Shown here piece by piece: positions 18,493 to 27,063 of a stretch of 64,000 bases of DNA; within the stretch, counting starts at the first letter, position 1, and the number at the start of each line of letters is the position of its first letter. The position numbers and the translations under genes are program-made. A model generated the notes under the pieces. That model worked only from the letters and a program-made list of their open reading frames with translations, had not been told where the DNA came from and ran no database searches. The DNA comes from an uncultured Lachnospiraceae bacterium (GTDB lineage: Bacteria; Bacillota; Clostridia; Lachnospirales; Lachnospiraceae): the NCBI GenBank assembly GCA_910585605.1, contig CAJUFL010000003.1, forward strand, positions 62,001 to 126,000. Reading direction: 5' to 3'.

Positions 18493-19641
18493 TCACTCAT
18501 ATAATTTCACAAAGGTGGCATAGTGGTCACTGGTATAATAAATCAATCCGTCGTTTGAATAGACCAAACGTTCCGCTCCTCGTTTCAAGGCTCCTAATGT
18601 GTTGATATCACATTCATAATATTTTCTTCCTGACTTTACGGGCAGCGTTTTTTCGTAATTTGAATAATAATCTCCCCCCATACATTTATATGGGGCATAA
18701 GAAAGAAGGGAACCGCCCTCCCAGCCCAACACTCTTGCCTGTTCCTTTGTTATGTAATTACCCGGTAATCTTCCATAGGTTTTAATATACTGTGCCACCT
18801 TGTCTTTACTTGTATATATTCCGTTTTCTACAAGTTCTTCTGTTTCTCCCGAAACAACCTTTACATTACAAACATAAGATTCACCATTGCATTTTGCTGT
18901 AATCACTGCTTCCCCAACAGATTTTGCATATACCTGTTCTCCATCCGCGTAAGCAATCCTTGTGTCACTGGAAAACCACGCAACCTTTGCCTTTGGATTC
19001 TTAAGTGTCAGCAATGCTGTTTTCCCATATTCTACTGTAAGCGTTTCTGCACTGAGTTCCGTTTTTACCTCTTCTTTTTCCGGTAATTCTGCATTTTCCT
19101 CCCCTTTTTCCGGTAATACCTTTACCTTACAGTAATAAAATTTCCCGTCACATTTTGCGGTAATCACAACCTCTCCAATGGCATTGGCATATACTCTTTT
19201 TCCGTCTGCATAAGCAACCTTTGTATCACTGGAGTACCATGCCACCTTCTTTTTCGGAAACTTTAATGTAAGTGGCATACTTTTTCCGCATTCCATCGTA
19301 AGTGACTTTGCACTGATAGTTGTTTTTCTTACTATAACTCTGCATTTATATTTTTTATTACCGATGTTCGCTGTGATTACTGCTTTACCGGACTTTTTTG
19401 CCTTAACCTTTCCCTTTGATGATACAGTAGCAATTGATTTTTTGTTTGACGTCCACTTTACTCTTTTTCTTGTATTCTTTACCTGTAACTTTATTGTATC
19501 TCCAACCCACAATGTTACAGACTTCCGATTCAATTTAGGAGATGCTGCATGTACTATACTAAAATCATTCAAAATTCCACTTATTAAAGCAAACACTACC
19601 AGAAAGCAGATAAACCGTTTCATAATCCTTTTGTCTCTCAT
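18493..19641 (-). CDS. Secreted barnase-family ribonuclease with Ig-like (BIG2-type) repeats
   Basis: A 382-aa precursor. A signal peptide (about 1-32, ending VHAAS) is followed by three Ig-like repeats, each with a VxWxSS(D/N)...VITA...C pattern; repeats two and three are nearly identical. The last ~108 residues are barnase-like: YGRLPGNYITKEQARVLGW, GGDYYSNYEKTLPVKSGR, then YYECDINTLG with the general-base Glu, ERLVYS with the binding Arg pair, and TSDHYATF with the catalytic His. All catalytic residues are present. TTG 19653 overlaps GGAGGG, so ATG 19641 is the start. It probably cleaves RNA outside the cell; barstar lies just downstream. The repeats may bind the wall or a partner. Confidence 0.92.
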   Translation of the reverse strand: MRDKRIMKRFICFLVVFALISGILNDFSIVHAASPKLNRKSVTLWVGDTIKLQVKNTRKRVKWTSNKKSIATVSSKGKVKAKKSGKAVITANIGNKKYKCRVIVRKTTISAKSLTMECGKSMPLTLKFPKKKVAWYSSDTKVAYADGKRVYANAIGEVVITAKCDGKFYYCKVKVLPEKGEENAELPEKEEVKTELSAETLTVEYGKTALLTLKNPKAKVAWFSSDTRIAYADGEQVYAKSVGEAVITAKCNGESYVCNVKVVSGETEELVENGIYTSKDKVAQYIKTYGRLPGNYITKEQARVLGWEGGSLLSYAPYKCMGGDYYSNYEKTLPVKSGRKYYECDINTLGALKRGAERLVYSNDGLIYYTSDHYATFVKLYE

Positions 19642-19750
19642 TTTTCCCTCCAAAAATAAAAACTGTAACCAAACCTAAATTATCCATCCAACAATTGTTT
19701 ACAGTGCACTTCATTGTGTAATACTACATTTTACACATTTTCTATTTTAT

Positions 19751-19779
19751 AGTATAACATTCATATCACGTGCAGTCAA
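19751..19779 (-). promoter_or_regulatory. SigA-type promoter of the barnase-barstar operon
   Basis: TTGACT (19774-19779), 17-bp spacer, TATACT (19751-19756) on the minus strand: a strong match. The leader would be about 100 nt. The remainder of the 19642-19963 gap is AT-rich and shows only this promoter and the terminator at 19918. Confidence 0.75.
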
Positions 19780-19917
19780 TCATTTTTTGAATATCAGCTC
19801 TGAATTATTCTCCATCTGTTATTACAGTGTATATACCACTTAATTACAACATTTTCTATACTTTTAAGCGTTCACTCTAATATTATTTATAAAGAACAGA
19901 ATGAAATGCTGATACAA

Positions 19918-19948
19918 AGAAGACCACCGACTACACCGATGGTCTTCT
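19918..19948 (-). terminator. Rho-independent terminator of the Bce-type permease gene
   Basis: Stem GAAGACCATCG/CGGTGGTCTTC (one T-G wobble) with a GTGTAGT loop, followed by a short T run on the minus strand. It lies 15 nt after the permease stop. Confidence 0.75.
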
Positions 19949-19963
19949 CTCTTCAAACAACTG

Positions 19964-22081
19964 CTATGAAGCCCTCTTGTCTTTAATTATATTTTTGCTA
20001 CAGGCATAAGTTAACGCAAAATATCCACCATAAATGATCAAAAATACTGCTATCGTTTCCAAAACAGATGATAAGAGCCCCTCCCTTCCAAAAGTACGCA
20101 GCTGATACAGTAGAAAACGGATTCCAAATACAGAGTGTACCAGCGCTAGTATAAGCGGTGTCCCAAAGAAAATCCCTATCTGCCCTAACAGTGTGCGATT
20201 TATTATTTTTTCATCCGTACCAAGCCTTCTTAATATCTGATAACGCTCTATATTATCCGCATATTCCGATAATTCTTTTAACGCCAATACTACGGCAGAT
20301 GACAGCAGGAAAACAATTCCAAGATACAGTCCCAGAAATGTAATGATTCCTCCGATCCCCATTCCTGCATCAGTAACATCAATCTTTGTATTCAAGCTCA
20401 CCCATGTACTGTAGCTCTCAGGATATTCGTATACATCCTGCAGCGTTACAATTTTCTCAATCTCTCTTTTTTCTTCTTTTGATTTTCCATTATAATTCGC
20501 CGCCAGATATTCATATACCGGATTCATTTCTGACACTGCCTCGTCCGGCACTACGATAAAACCATGCTCAGTATAGTTTGCCGCCATGACCAAAAATCCT
20601 TCCCTGCATGCGTTACCGGCAGGATAAAGCGTGTTTCCCGATACTGTGAGCGGAATATCTGCCTGCAAAAACAAGTTCCAGGCTTTCACCATATCCGGAA
20701 GATTTGCCATTACCATATATTCATCTGCACTAAGCTTTACCCCCTTTTTTCCTGACAAAGCCATCAGCCGGTTATAATCGCTTACTTTTACCAGCCGCAG
20801 AACCTTGTTCATATAAAACCACACTTCTGATTCTGTCATATCTTCTCCCATTTTTTCAAATAAATCTCCAATGGTCATCCCCGGAATACTGTATACATAG
20901 AAATTCTCTTCCCGTGTAAAATACCGGGACAGGTCTATCTCCATTGCCCCATACGTTTCTTTGATGGAAAGCGGCAGTCCCTCAAGCTGCTCTTTTGTAT
21001 ATTCATTATAGGAAAAGCCTCCCATTCCCAGTGCATCCGTCATAATCTCCTCCGACTCCCCATCCTCAAGAGATATTCTTTTATGGATTATGATATCTAC
21101 CGGTGTCAAATGTTCCCGCATAGAGTCCATGGAATTTTTAACTGATAAACTACAGGATAATACGCAAATCGTTAAAAACAGCATCAGACTGATCACTGAC
21201 ATGATACATACAGTTGTATTGATCTTGCTTGCCAGCTGCCGAAACATAAAAGCATGAAGTCCTTTGTAATAATACTTTTCGAAAATACTTACCAGCTTAA
21301 ACGCAAAACCTGATATGGACCAGAATAGAAGGAATGTAGACACGATTCCCATAATAATCAAAGAAAATATAGCTTTTGCTGAATGCAGGTTTTCTACATT
21401 CCCTGTCACCTGATAGTATGCATACGCCAACATTCCTGCTGCAATCACAAACACCAGTATGCAAACCCACGGATTCCTCATTTTTATCTCTTCTGACTTC
21501 CCCTTTGCATGGAAAAAGGTAACAAGACGGCATCTGCCAATTTCAAAAGTCTGAAACAGAAGCATCACCAGATAAATAATCACAAAATGGATGATCGTCT
21601 TTTCACATGCCGTTCTTGAAAACAAAAACTTGAACACAGTCATATCCGCCGCAAATAAATTTGCAACAAACAAGCTCATAAACTGGGACAGAACTACACC
21701 AGTCAAAAGTCCCACTGCAAGAGAACATCCTCCAATCAATAGTGTCTCCCAGAACAATATCATGGAAACCTTCCACTTTCCAAGTCCCAAAAGCAGATAA
21801 GTTCCAAACTCCTTCTTTCTTCTTTTCATCAAAAAGCGGCTGGCATATACGACAAGAAAACCAAGAATCAGGGATACCAGTATACTGACACCACTAAGCA
21901 TACCGGAAAGCATTTTTGTAAAATCACCACTTTTCTGCATCACGTTTAACATGACAGCTTGGGTTTCCACAGCATTAAATACATAAAAAACAGCCACTCC
22001 AACTGTCAGGGTTGCAAAATAAACTGCATAATCCTTAAAGCTTTTCTTCACATTTTTGAGAGATAATTTAAAGAGCATCAC
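19964..22081 (-). CDS. BceB-type ABC transporter permease (FtsX domains)
   Basis: A 705-aa membrane protein of the BceB/YxdM/VraG type. It begins LFKLSLKNVKKSFKDYAVYF, has a first FtsX unit (ILGFLVVYASRFLMKRRKKEFGTYLLLGLGKWK), about ten membrane segments in total, one large extracellular domain (about residues 315-580) and a C-terminal FtsX unit (ELSEYADNIERYQILRRLGTDEKI). In known systems the large loop binds peptide antibiotics that target lipid II-cycle intermediates, and the permease signals to the BceS-type kinase. It overlaps the ATPase gene by 14 bp. The ligand here is unknown. Confidence 0.92.
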   Translation of the reverse strand: MMLFKLSLKNVKKSFKDYAVYFATLTVGVAVFYVFNAVETQAVMLNVMQKSGDFTKMLSGMLSGVSILVSLILGFLVVYASRFLMKRRKKEFGTYLLLGLGKWKVSMILFWETLLIGGCSLAVGLLTGVVLSQFMSLFVANLFAADMTVFKFLFSRTACEKTIIHFVIIYLVMLLFQTFEIGRCRLVTFFHAKGKSEEIKMRNPWVCILVFVIAAGMLAYAYYQVTGNVENLHSAKAIFSLIIMGIVSTFLLFWSISGFAFKLVSIFEKYYYKGLHAFMFRQLASKINTTVCIMSVISLMLFLTICVLSCSLSVKNSMDSMREHLTPVDIIIHKRISLEDGESEEIMTDALGMGGFSYNEYTKEQLEGLPLSIKETYGAMEIDLSRYFTREENFYVYSIPGMTIGDLFEKMGEDMTESEVWFYMNKVLRLVKVSDYNRLMALSGKKGVKLSADEYMVMANLPDMVKAWNLFLQADIPLTVSGNTLYPAGNACREGFLVMAANYTEHGFIVVPDEAVSEMNPVYEYLAANYNGKSKEEKREIEKIVTLQDVYEYPESYSTWVSLNTKIDVTDAGMGIGGIITFLGLYLGIVFLLSSAVVLALKELSEYADNIERYQILRRLGTDEKIINRTLLGQIGIFFGTPLILALVHSVFGIRFLLYQLRTFGREGLLSSVLETIAVFLIIYGGYFALTYACSKNIIKDKRAS

Positions 22082-22835
22082 TTACATCCCCTCCTAACAA
22101 GGTAATCACATCCATAATCTTTTCAAAAAACTGCTTTCTCGTATCATTGCCGCGATTGAGTTCATGAAAGAGTTTACCGTCCTTGATAAACAAAACCCTG
22201 CCTGCATAGCTCGCAGTGAAGGGATCATGGGTTACCATCAAAATTGTCGATGCAAACCATGTATTCAAATGATTCAGCACCTCCAGTAATTGCCTGGCTG
22301 ACCTGGAATCCAATGCCCCTGTAGGCTCATCTGCCAGCACCAGCTTCGGAAGGGTAATAACCGCTCTTGCTGCTGCCACCCTCTGTTTTTGTCCACCTGA
22401 CATCTGATAGGGGTATTTGGAAAGAACCTCTGTAATTCCCAGCTGATCTGCTGCTTTTTTTACACGTTCCTTTATCTCCTTAACCGGAATATTCTGTATC
22501 GATAAAGGCAGTGCGATGTTTTCATAGGATGTTAATGTATCTAACAAATTAAAATCCTGAAAAATAAATCCCAATTCTTCCCTTCGGAATTTACTGAGTG
22601 CTGCCCTCTTTAATTTTGTAATCTCCATATCCCCTACATAAATATGTCCTGAGGTCACCCGGTCAATAGTGGATATGCAGTTTAACAATGTTGTTTTTCC
22701 ACTTCCTGATGCCCCCATGATCGCCGTGAACTCTCCTCCTGTCACCTCAAAGGAAATGTTATCTAATGCTTTTGTCAGTCCTGATTTTGCACCATAATAT
22801 TTCTCTATCTTCTCTATTTTTAAAACTGTTTCCAT
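22068..22835 (-). CDS. BceA-type ABC transporter ATP-binding protein
   Basis: A 255-aa ABC ATPase. Walker A is GASGSGKTTLLN (about residues 42-53), Q-loop FQDFNLL, signature MSGGQKQRVAAARA, Walker B VLADEPTGALD and H-loop MVTHD. This is the MacB/BceA subclass that drives the paired FtsX permease. The longest frame starts at 22853, but GGAGG and an 8-nt gap support ATG 22835 (METVLKIEK). It is the first gene of a two-gene unit with its own promoter. Confidence 0.95.
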   Translation of the reverse strand: METVLKIEKIEKYYGAKSGLTKALDNISFEVTGGEFTAIMGASGSGKTTLLNCISTIDRVTSGHIYVGDMEITKLKRAALSKFRREELGFIFQDFNLLDTLTSYENIALPLSIQNIPVKEIKERVKKAADQLGITEVLSKYPYQMSGGQKQRVAAARAVITLPKLVLADEPTGALDSRSARQLLEVLNHLNTWFASTILMVTHDPFTASYAGRVLFIKDGKLFHELNRGNDTRKQFFEKIMDVITLLGGDVSDAL

Positions 22836-22901
22836 GTTTGTTTCCTCCATCAATATTTTTAGGTGATTGCTAAACTCTGCTTTAGTTATGAATAGCTGTA
22901 C

Positions 22902-22929
22902 ATTATATCAAAAATAAAGAGTCTTACAA
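22902..22929 (-). promoter_or_regulatory. Promoter of the bceAB-type operon
   Basis: TTGTAA (22924-22929), 16-bp spacer, TATAAT (22902-22907) preceded by TGA, so also an extended -10. It lies between the lipoprotein gene's stop and the ATPase gene. In related systems this is where the response regulator acts, but no clear inverted repeat was seen. Confidence 0.65.
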
Positions 22930-22944
22930 TTACCTAACCAAAAT

Positions 22945-24366
22945 CTATTTACGTTCATTCATATAATTAGCAACCCGGTTCTGTATCACGCTCACTGTTT
23001 CGTCCAAGTCCTTGTCTCCGCTGAAATAATCGCTCACCTCTTCCGATAGAATAGTGAAAATCTGCTGCTCGTATCCCGTAATCTGGAAAGTATCATTAAG
23101 AAAATTTCGGAACAGTTCCACGTCCGCTTCTCCTAACGGACTTGTCTTAACCACATTACCGTCTGCACATTCCACACTGGATAACGGTGTGATCACATTT
23201 CCAAATTCATCGGTATACCCCTCTGTTGCAGTCATGGTTTTGATATAATCTTCTATACAGTCCTTACGGGACGGCATATCCCAAAAATGCAGGAGATTTT
23301 CCCCCTGATATTCTCTTGATACCAGCCTTTTTAAAAAACGCCATGCCCCTTCTTTTACCGCAGACTTGGCATAAATCCCCACCTCGTCACTGGTATCGGA
23401 AAAGGAAAAATAGGAACCGAGGCAGGTAATGTCCTGCCCTAACATCTTTCTGTTTGCCAGAATCTGATCCGGTGTGATCCTTCCCGGCACAAATAATATT
23501 TTTCCGTTTTTCAGCATGGAAGTAAGCATATTCCCTTCATCTGCACTGGCAATTTCCTCTGCCGCTGTATCGTCATTTCCATCATTGCAAATAGCTAACA
23601 TATCCTTAAATTCCTGACAGTCGAAATTACAGCTTCCCTCTTTCCAGTCCACAAACTCATTATACCCTCCTCCAAAATGCATCAGATTTATAAAACGGTC
23701 ATTTTTACTGTCATAGGGAAGTGCCCGCATATCATCCTCCATGGTATCTAAGAGCTGTTTCATTTTCTGGTAATTCCAGCCCTTATCACTGTCAACCGTT
23801 TTCTTTCCTGCTACCAGAGTTTTCACTTCAAAACTGCTTACCAGATAATACAGTTTCCCGTCTATTTTCATTGCATTAACCAGGGAATCCAGCAGGTCAT
23901 CTTCTGATATATCCTTATCCTGCTCAAAATAAGGAGTTAAATCCTCCAAGATTCCTTTTCCCGCATACTGCTCCAGGGGAAGCTGCATCAGTCCGATCAA
24001 ATCCGGTGTATTTCCCGATAAAATATCCGTATTTAACATAGTTACTGGATCTGCATTAGCATTTTCAGAATAATCTTTAATTTCAATCTGATATTCCTTA
24101 TCTTCCTTATTGAATGCCGCCACCTCTTTTTTCAGGCTGTCACTTACATAAATCGCACCCAGGGTAATCTTTTTCCTTCCATCTGCCGCCTTTTCCGGCT
24201 TTTTTTCACAGCCGGTCAGAAATAACATTCCCATCAGACATATTACCATACAAGTCAACAATCCCATTGCAAAGCAGCAGGGTTGTTGACCCTCGCGGCA
24301 GTCACCAAATGTCTGCAAACATCCACTTGGCTCGTTGCTTGCGGGAATTAATAAATTTCTCTTCAT
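22945..24366 (-). CDS. Extracellular solute-binding lipoprotein with repeat-derived N-terminus
   Basis: A 473-aa ABC-type solute-binding protein. The lipobox is FLTGCEKK (Cys about residue 53), after a hydrophobic run GLLTCMVICLMGMLFL. The mature part has features of sugar-type binding proteins (AAFNKEDKEYQIEI, MLNTDILSGNTPDLI). No permease or ATPase of the sugar class is adjacent, so its partner is unknown. The first ~30 residues (MKRNLLIPASNEPSG...) are encoded by a copy of the dispersed repeat, ahead of the real signal peptide. ATG 24366 has GGAGG; an alternative start is ATG at about 24270 (MGLLTCMV), without a close SD. Confidence 0.85.
   Translation of the reverse strand: MKRNLLIPASNEPSGCLQTFGDCREGQQPCCFAMGLLTCMVICLMGMLFLTGCEKKPEKAADGRKKITLGAIYVSDSLKKEVAAFNKEDKEYQIEIKDYSENANADPVTMLNTDILSGNTPDLIGLMQLPLEQYAGKGILEDLTPYFEQDKDISEDDLLDSLVNAMKIDGKLYYLVSSFEVKTLVAGKKTVDSDKGWNYQKMKQLLDTMEDDMRALPYDSKNDRFINLMHFGGGYNEFVDWKEGSCNFDCQEFKDMLAICNDGNDDTAAEEIASADEGNMLTSMLKNGKILFVPGRITPDQILANRKMLGQDITCLGSYFSFSDTSDEVGIYAKSAVKEGAWRFLKRLVSREYQGENLLHFWDMPSRKDCIEDYIKTMTATEGYTDEFGNVITPLSSVECADGNVVKTSPLGEADVELFRNFLNDTFQITGYEQQIFTILSEEVSDYFSGDKDLDETVSVIQNRVANYMNERK
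24295..24354 (-). repeat. Dispersed ~60-bp repeat, copy R2, inside a coding region
   Basis: The minus strand has TTCCCGCAAGCAACGAGCC followed by ...CATTTGGTGACTGCC, the fullest copy in the window. It is open in the reading frame of the lipoprotein gene. Related copies are at 3656, 27108 and 49135, all in the same orientation. Confidence 0.75.
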
Positions 24367-24473
24367 TTCTTTTCCGCCTCCAATCCTTTTTATGTATCCC
24401 GGAAATCTTCATTAACATCTACAAAAACATCTGCAATAGAGATTTCGAGAACGTATTTTTATTGTACGAAAAA

Positions 24474-24511
24474 GAAAACCTTCTGTCGTTTGTTGTTCGT
24501 GACAGAAGGTT
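24474..24511 (-). terminator. Rho-independent terminator of the HAD gene
   Basis: Perfect 11-bp stem AACCTTCTGTC/GACAGAAGGTT with a 13-nt loop, followed by TTCTTTTT on the minus strand. It separates the HAD gene from the lipoprotein gene. Confidence 0.9.
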
Positions 24512-24526
24512 ACAGTTTTGTAATAT

Positions 24527-25006
24527 TCACTTATCTCTCTTTTCAGACTTACGAATATTGTGTACAGTATCCAATATCTTTTTCGTCCAGTTATCATCCT
24601 GCGGACCAACTAGGAGAACTTTAAAGCCATAAAGCCTTCCGTTTTGCAGCACCGACACATCATCATCTATATGCAAATCTATTCTATACTTACCCGGATA
24701 TTTTGACGGCATAGGTTCCATCTTGTTTCCCTGAACCTCCTTCGCATGTCTTATCCCATTCACAACCCCATCCCATTTTATTCCATAATGACGAAATAAA
24801 CCTCTGATATATCTTTCTGAACGAAAAGATGTTGTATAAATCCAAATATGTATTCCTTCATCCTTTAACTGTTTCATCAGTGAAATTGTCCCAAGCCTCA
24901 ATCTTTCTTTATAAATTTTATTCCACGGAAATTTCAATTCCTCTTCCGTTTTAAATTTATCTGGCGATATAAACAGCGTATCATCTAAATCAAAAGATAC
25001 GATCAA
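24527..25006 (-). CDS. HAD-superfamily phosphatase-like protein
   Basis: A 159-aa small HAD protein. Motif I is SFDLDDTLF at the N-terminus, motif II is IWIYTTSFRSERY (T/S), and the acidic motif IV is DLHIDDDVSVL. There is almost no cap, so the substrate may be large or unknown; family members dephosphorylate many molecules. The longest frame starts at 25063, but a G-rich SD (GGGGGGGAG) points to TTG 25006, giving MIVSFDLDD, as is usual for the family. It lies between the kinase and the lipoprotein of the Bce-type cluster. Confidence 0.8.
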   Translation of the reverse strand: MIVSFDLDDTLFISPDKFKTEEELKFPWNKIYKERLRLGTISLMKQLKDEGIHIWIYTTSFRSERYIRGLFRHYGIKWDGVVNGIRHAKEVQGNKMEPMPSKYPGKYRIDLHIDDDVSVLQNGRLYGFKVLLVGPQDDNWTKKILDTVHNIRKSEKRDK

Positions 25007-25245
25007 AGCATTCTCCCCCCCTTCTAAACAAATTAGGTTTCTCATTTTCACTTTTACTTGCAATTCTTTTCACTGCACAAAAAAATTCCAAACTCTATTG
25101 CAAGTAACAAGAAAAAAACAAATTTGCTTCCGATACCAAATTTACTCCCAAAAAAAAGGCGATGCCTACATTAATTCCAATAATAATTATAAATATTATT
25201 TCATCCTTACCAAATTTATTATCTATTTTATTTTTACCTCTCTAT

Positions 25246-26250
25246 TCAATCTTTCTCCTCTTCAAACCCAATCCAGATATCCGTAAATTCACCTGCTACA
25301 GACTCTGCACCTATTCCATGTCCCAGCTTCCGGCAGAGATTTTTGGCAATATAGAGCCCCATTCCGGTGGATTTAGCATGCTTTCTCCCATTTTCCCCGG
25401 TAAAGGATTTCTCAAAAATACGACCAATATCGTTTTGCGGAATACCGATCCCATTATCCCTTACATGCAACAAAACTAAATAATCTTTCTTCTCCGTCCA
25501 GACGGCAATCTCCGGTTCCACATCCTCTCTTCTGTATTTTACAGCATTATTGATAATCTGGTTTAAGATAAATTCCAGCCATTTTGCATCGGTCACAACA
25601 GTCTGGGCAAGTTCTCCCAGTTTCAGATTCACTCCTGTTTCCAGCAGGTCATCCTTGTTGTTCATCACCACATTATGCACCATCTTCTTTAGATCCGTCT
25701 TTTTAATCCGGTAATCTTTTTCTGCATGCTCTGCTCTGACATAGTAAAGCACCTGATCAATATAACGGTCCAGCCTTTTTATCTGGGAAATATATTTTTT
25801 ATCCAGTGCATCCTGATGATTATGGCACATTAGTACCAGACTGGATATGGGTATCTTTACTTCATGAATCCACATCTCAATATATTCCTTAAAATCTTCC
25901 ATATTCAGGGAATACTTCTTAACCTGTTCCGTCATGGATTTATCAATCTCATAAAGTATATCCGTCATAATCTGTCCCTCATAAAAATCCGGCCGTTCTA
26001 ACATTTCCAATATCAGATATTTCTGATCAAGACCATCCAGATTATTTTTCAGCTCGTTGTAAAACCGGTATCTACGTGCATACTCAAAACCAATCGACAC
26101 AACCAGAAAAAACCAGAATATCAAAGTAAATGCTGTCTTAAGCGATGCCGGCACCTTAAATGCCACAAGCAGCATAAACAGCACAATGAATATTCCGGTT
26201 CCAAATAAAATCACAAACAGTTTATCTTTTAGATATTTTTTAAGCAGCAT
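25246..26250 (-). CDS. Intramembrane-sensing sensor histidine kinase (BceS type)
   Basis: A 334-aa kinase with two membrane segments at the N-terminus (about residues 10-28 and 35-56) joined by a very short loop and no sensing domain, as in BceS. The H box is WIHEVKIPISSL (His about 130), N box NQIINNAVKY, G boxes VRDNGIGIP and GMGLYIAK. It presumably relays flux through the BceB-type permease to the response regulator. ATG 26250 has GGGG about 7 nt upstream; the longer frame to 26262 begins TTG within that SD. Confidence 0.92.
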   Translation of the reverse strand: MLLKKYLKDKLFVILFGTGIFIVLFMLLVAFKVPASLKTAFTLIFWFFLVVSIGFEYARRYRFYNELKNNLDGLDQKYLILEMLERPDFYEGQIMTDILYEIDKSMTEQVKKYSLNMEDFKEYIEMWIHEVKIPISSLVLMCHNHQDALDKKYISQIKRLDRYIDQVLYYVRAEHAEKDYRIKKTDLKKMVHNVVMNNKDDLLETGVNLKLGELAQTVVTDAKWLEFILNQIINNAVKYRREDVEPEIAVWTEKKDYLVLLHVRDNGIGIPQNDIGRIFEKSFTGENGRKHAKSTGMGLYIAKNLCRKLGHGIGAESVAGEFTDIWIGFEEEKD

Positions 26251-26330
26251 ATGTATCCCCAATCCTTAAAATCCATTGTGACGGACAAATGTATTTCTTT
26301 CCCACACCAAATGGTAAAAGCATTCCTTTA

Positions 26331-27026
26331 TCACTCCTCCAATAGAAGATATCCCTGTTTTTTTCTTGTCTCAATTGCATCCGGATATCCAAAATCACTG
26401 AGTTTTGCACGAAGCCTGCTGATATTTACAGTAAGGGCATTGTCATTAATAAACTCATCATTATCCCACAAAACCGTCATCAGTTCATCCCTTTTTACAA
26501 TTCTGTTCCGATTATTTAACAAAGTCTGTAAAATAAGCATCTCATTCTTTGTAAGAGATAATTCTGTCTCTCCGTTCAAAGAATTGCCTCCTTCTGTTCT
26601 TTTTGTCAAGGTTCCTTTTGGAAGATTAATCACCAAATCACGGTAAGTAAGCACTTCTCCATTATATTCTGTTCTCTTTAAAATAGCGGCAATCCGCAAA
26701 AGCAGGATTGTCGGATTATAAGGCTTGGTAATGTAATCATCTGCGCCCAGGCTCATGGATAATACCTCATCTACTTCTGAAGCCCTGCTTGTCACCATGA
26801 TGACCGGTGTCTGGGATTCCTTACGAAATTCCTTTAACAGCATTTCCCCATTCAAACCCGGAATATTGATGTCTAATAAAATCAAATCAGCCGAAGCCAA
26901 AAGAAGCTGTTCCCTTACATTGGTGAACTGCCTGATTGCCGAAGCTTCATATCCGTTATTTTGTAATAACTCCACTAATTCCTCACAGATTGCCATATCA
27001 TCTTCTACAATTAAAATCTTTTTCAT
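26331..27026 (-). CDS. OmpR-family response regulator (BceR type)
   Basis: A 231-aa regulator. The receiver (about 1-115) has the acidic pair VEDD, phospho-acceptor Asp in LILLDINIPGLNG (about residue 52), MVTS and the Lys in DDYITKPYNP. The winged-helix DNA-binding domain (about 130-230) has LTKNEMLILQTLLNNRNRIVKRDEL and NALTVNISRLRAKL. It precedes the kinase by about 80 bp. Upstream is the second promoter-bearing repeat array; the nearest -10 is TGATATACT at 27064-27072. Confidence 0.95.
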   Translation of the reverse strand: MKKILIVEDDMAICEELVELLQNNGYEASAIRQFTNVREQLLLASADLILLDINIPGLNGEMLLKEFRKESQTPVIMVTSRASEVDEVLSMSLGADDYITKPYNPTILLLRIAAILKRTEYNGEVLTYRDLVINLPKGTLTKRTEGGNSLNGETELSLTKNEMLILQTLLNNRNRIVKRDELMTVLWDNDEFINDNALTVNISRLRAKLSDFGYPDAIETRKKQGYLLLEE

Positions 27027-27063
27027 TCTATAATTCCTTCTTACCTGTCTTCATTATTTCATT

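Noticed and set aside
25098..25479. Plus-strand hydrophobic frames at the kinase end
   Set aside because: They run antisense into the histidine kinase gene and lack an SD; hydrophobicity follows from AT-rich DNA.
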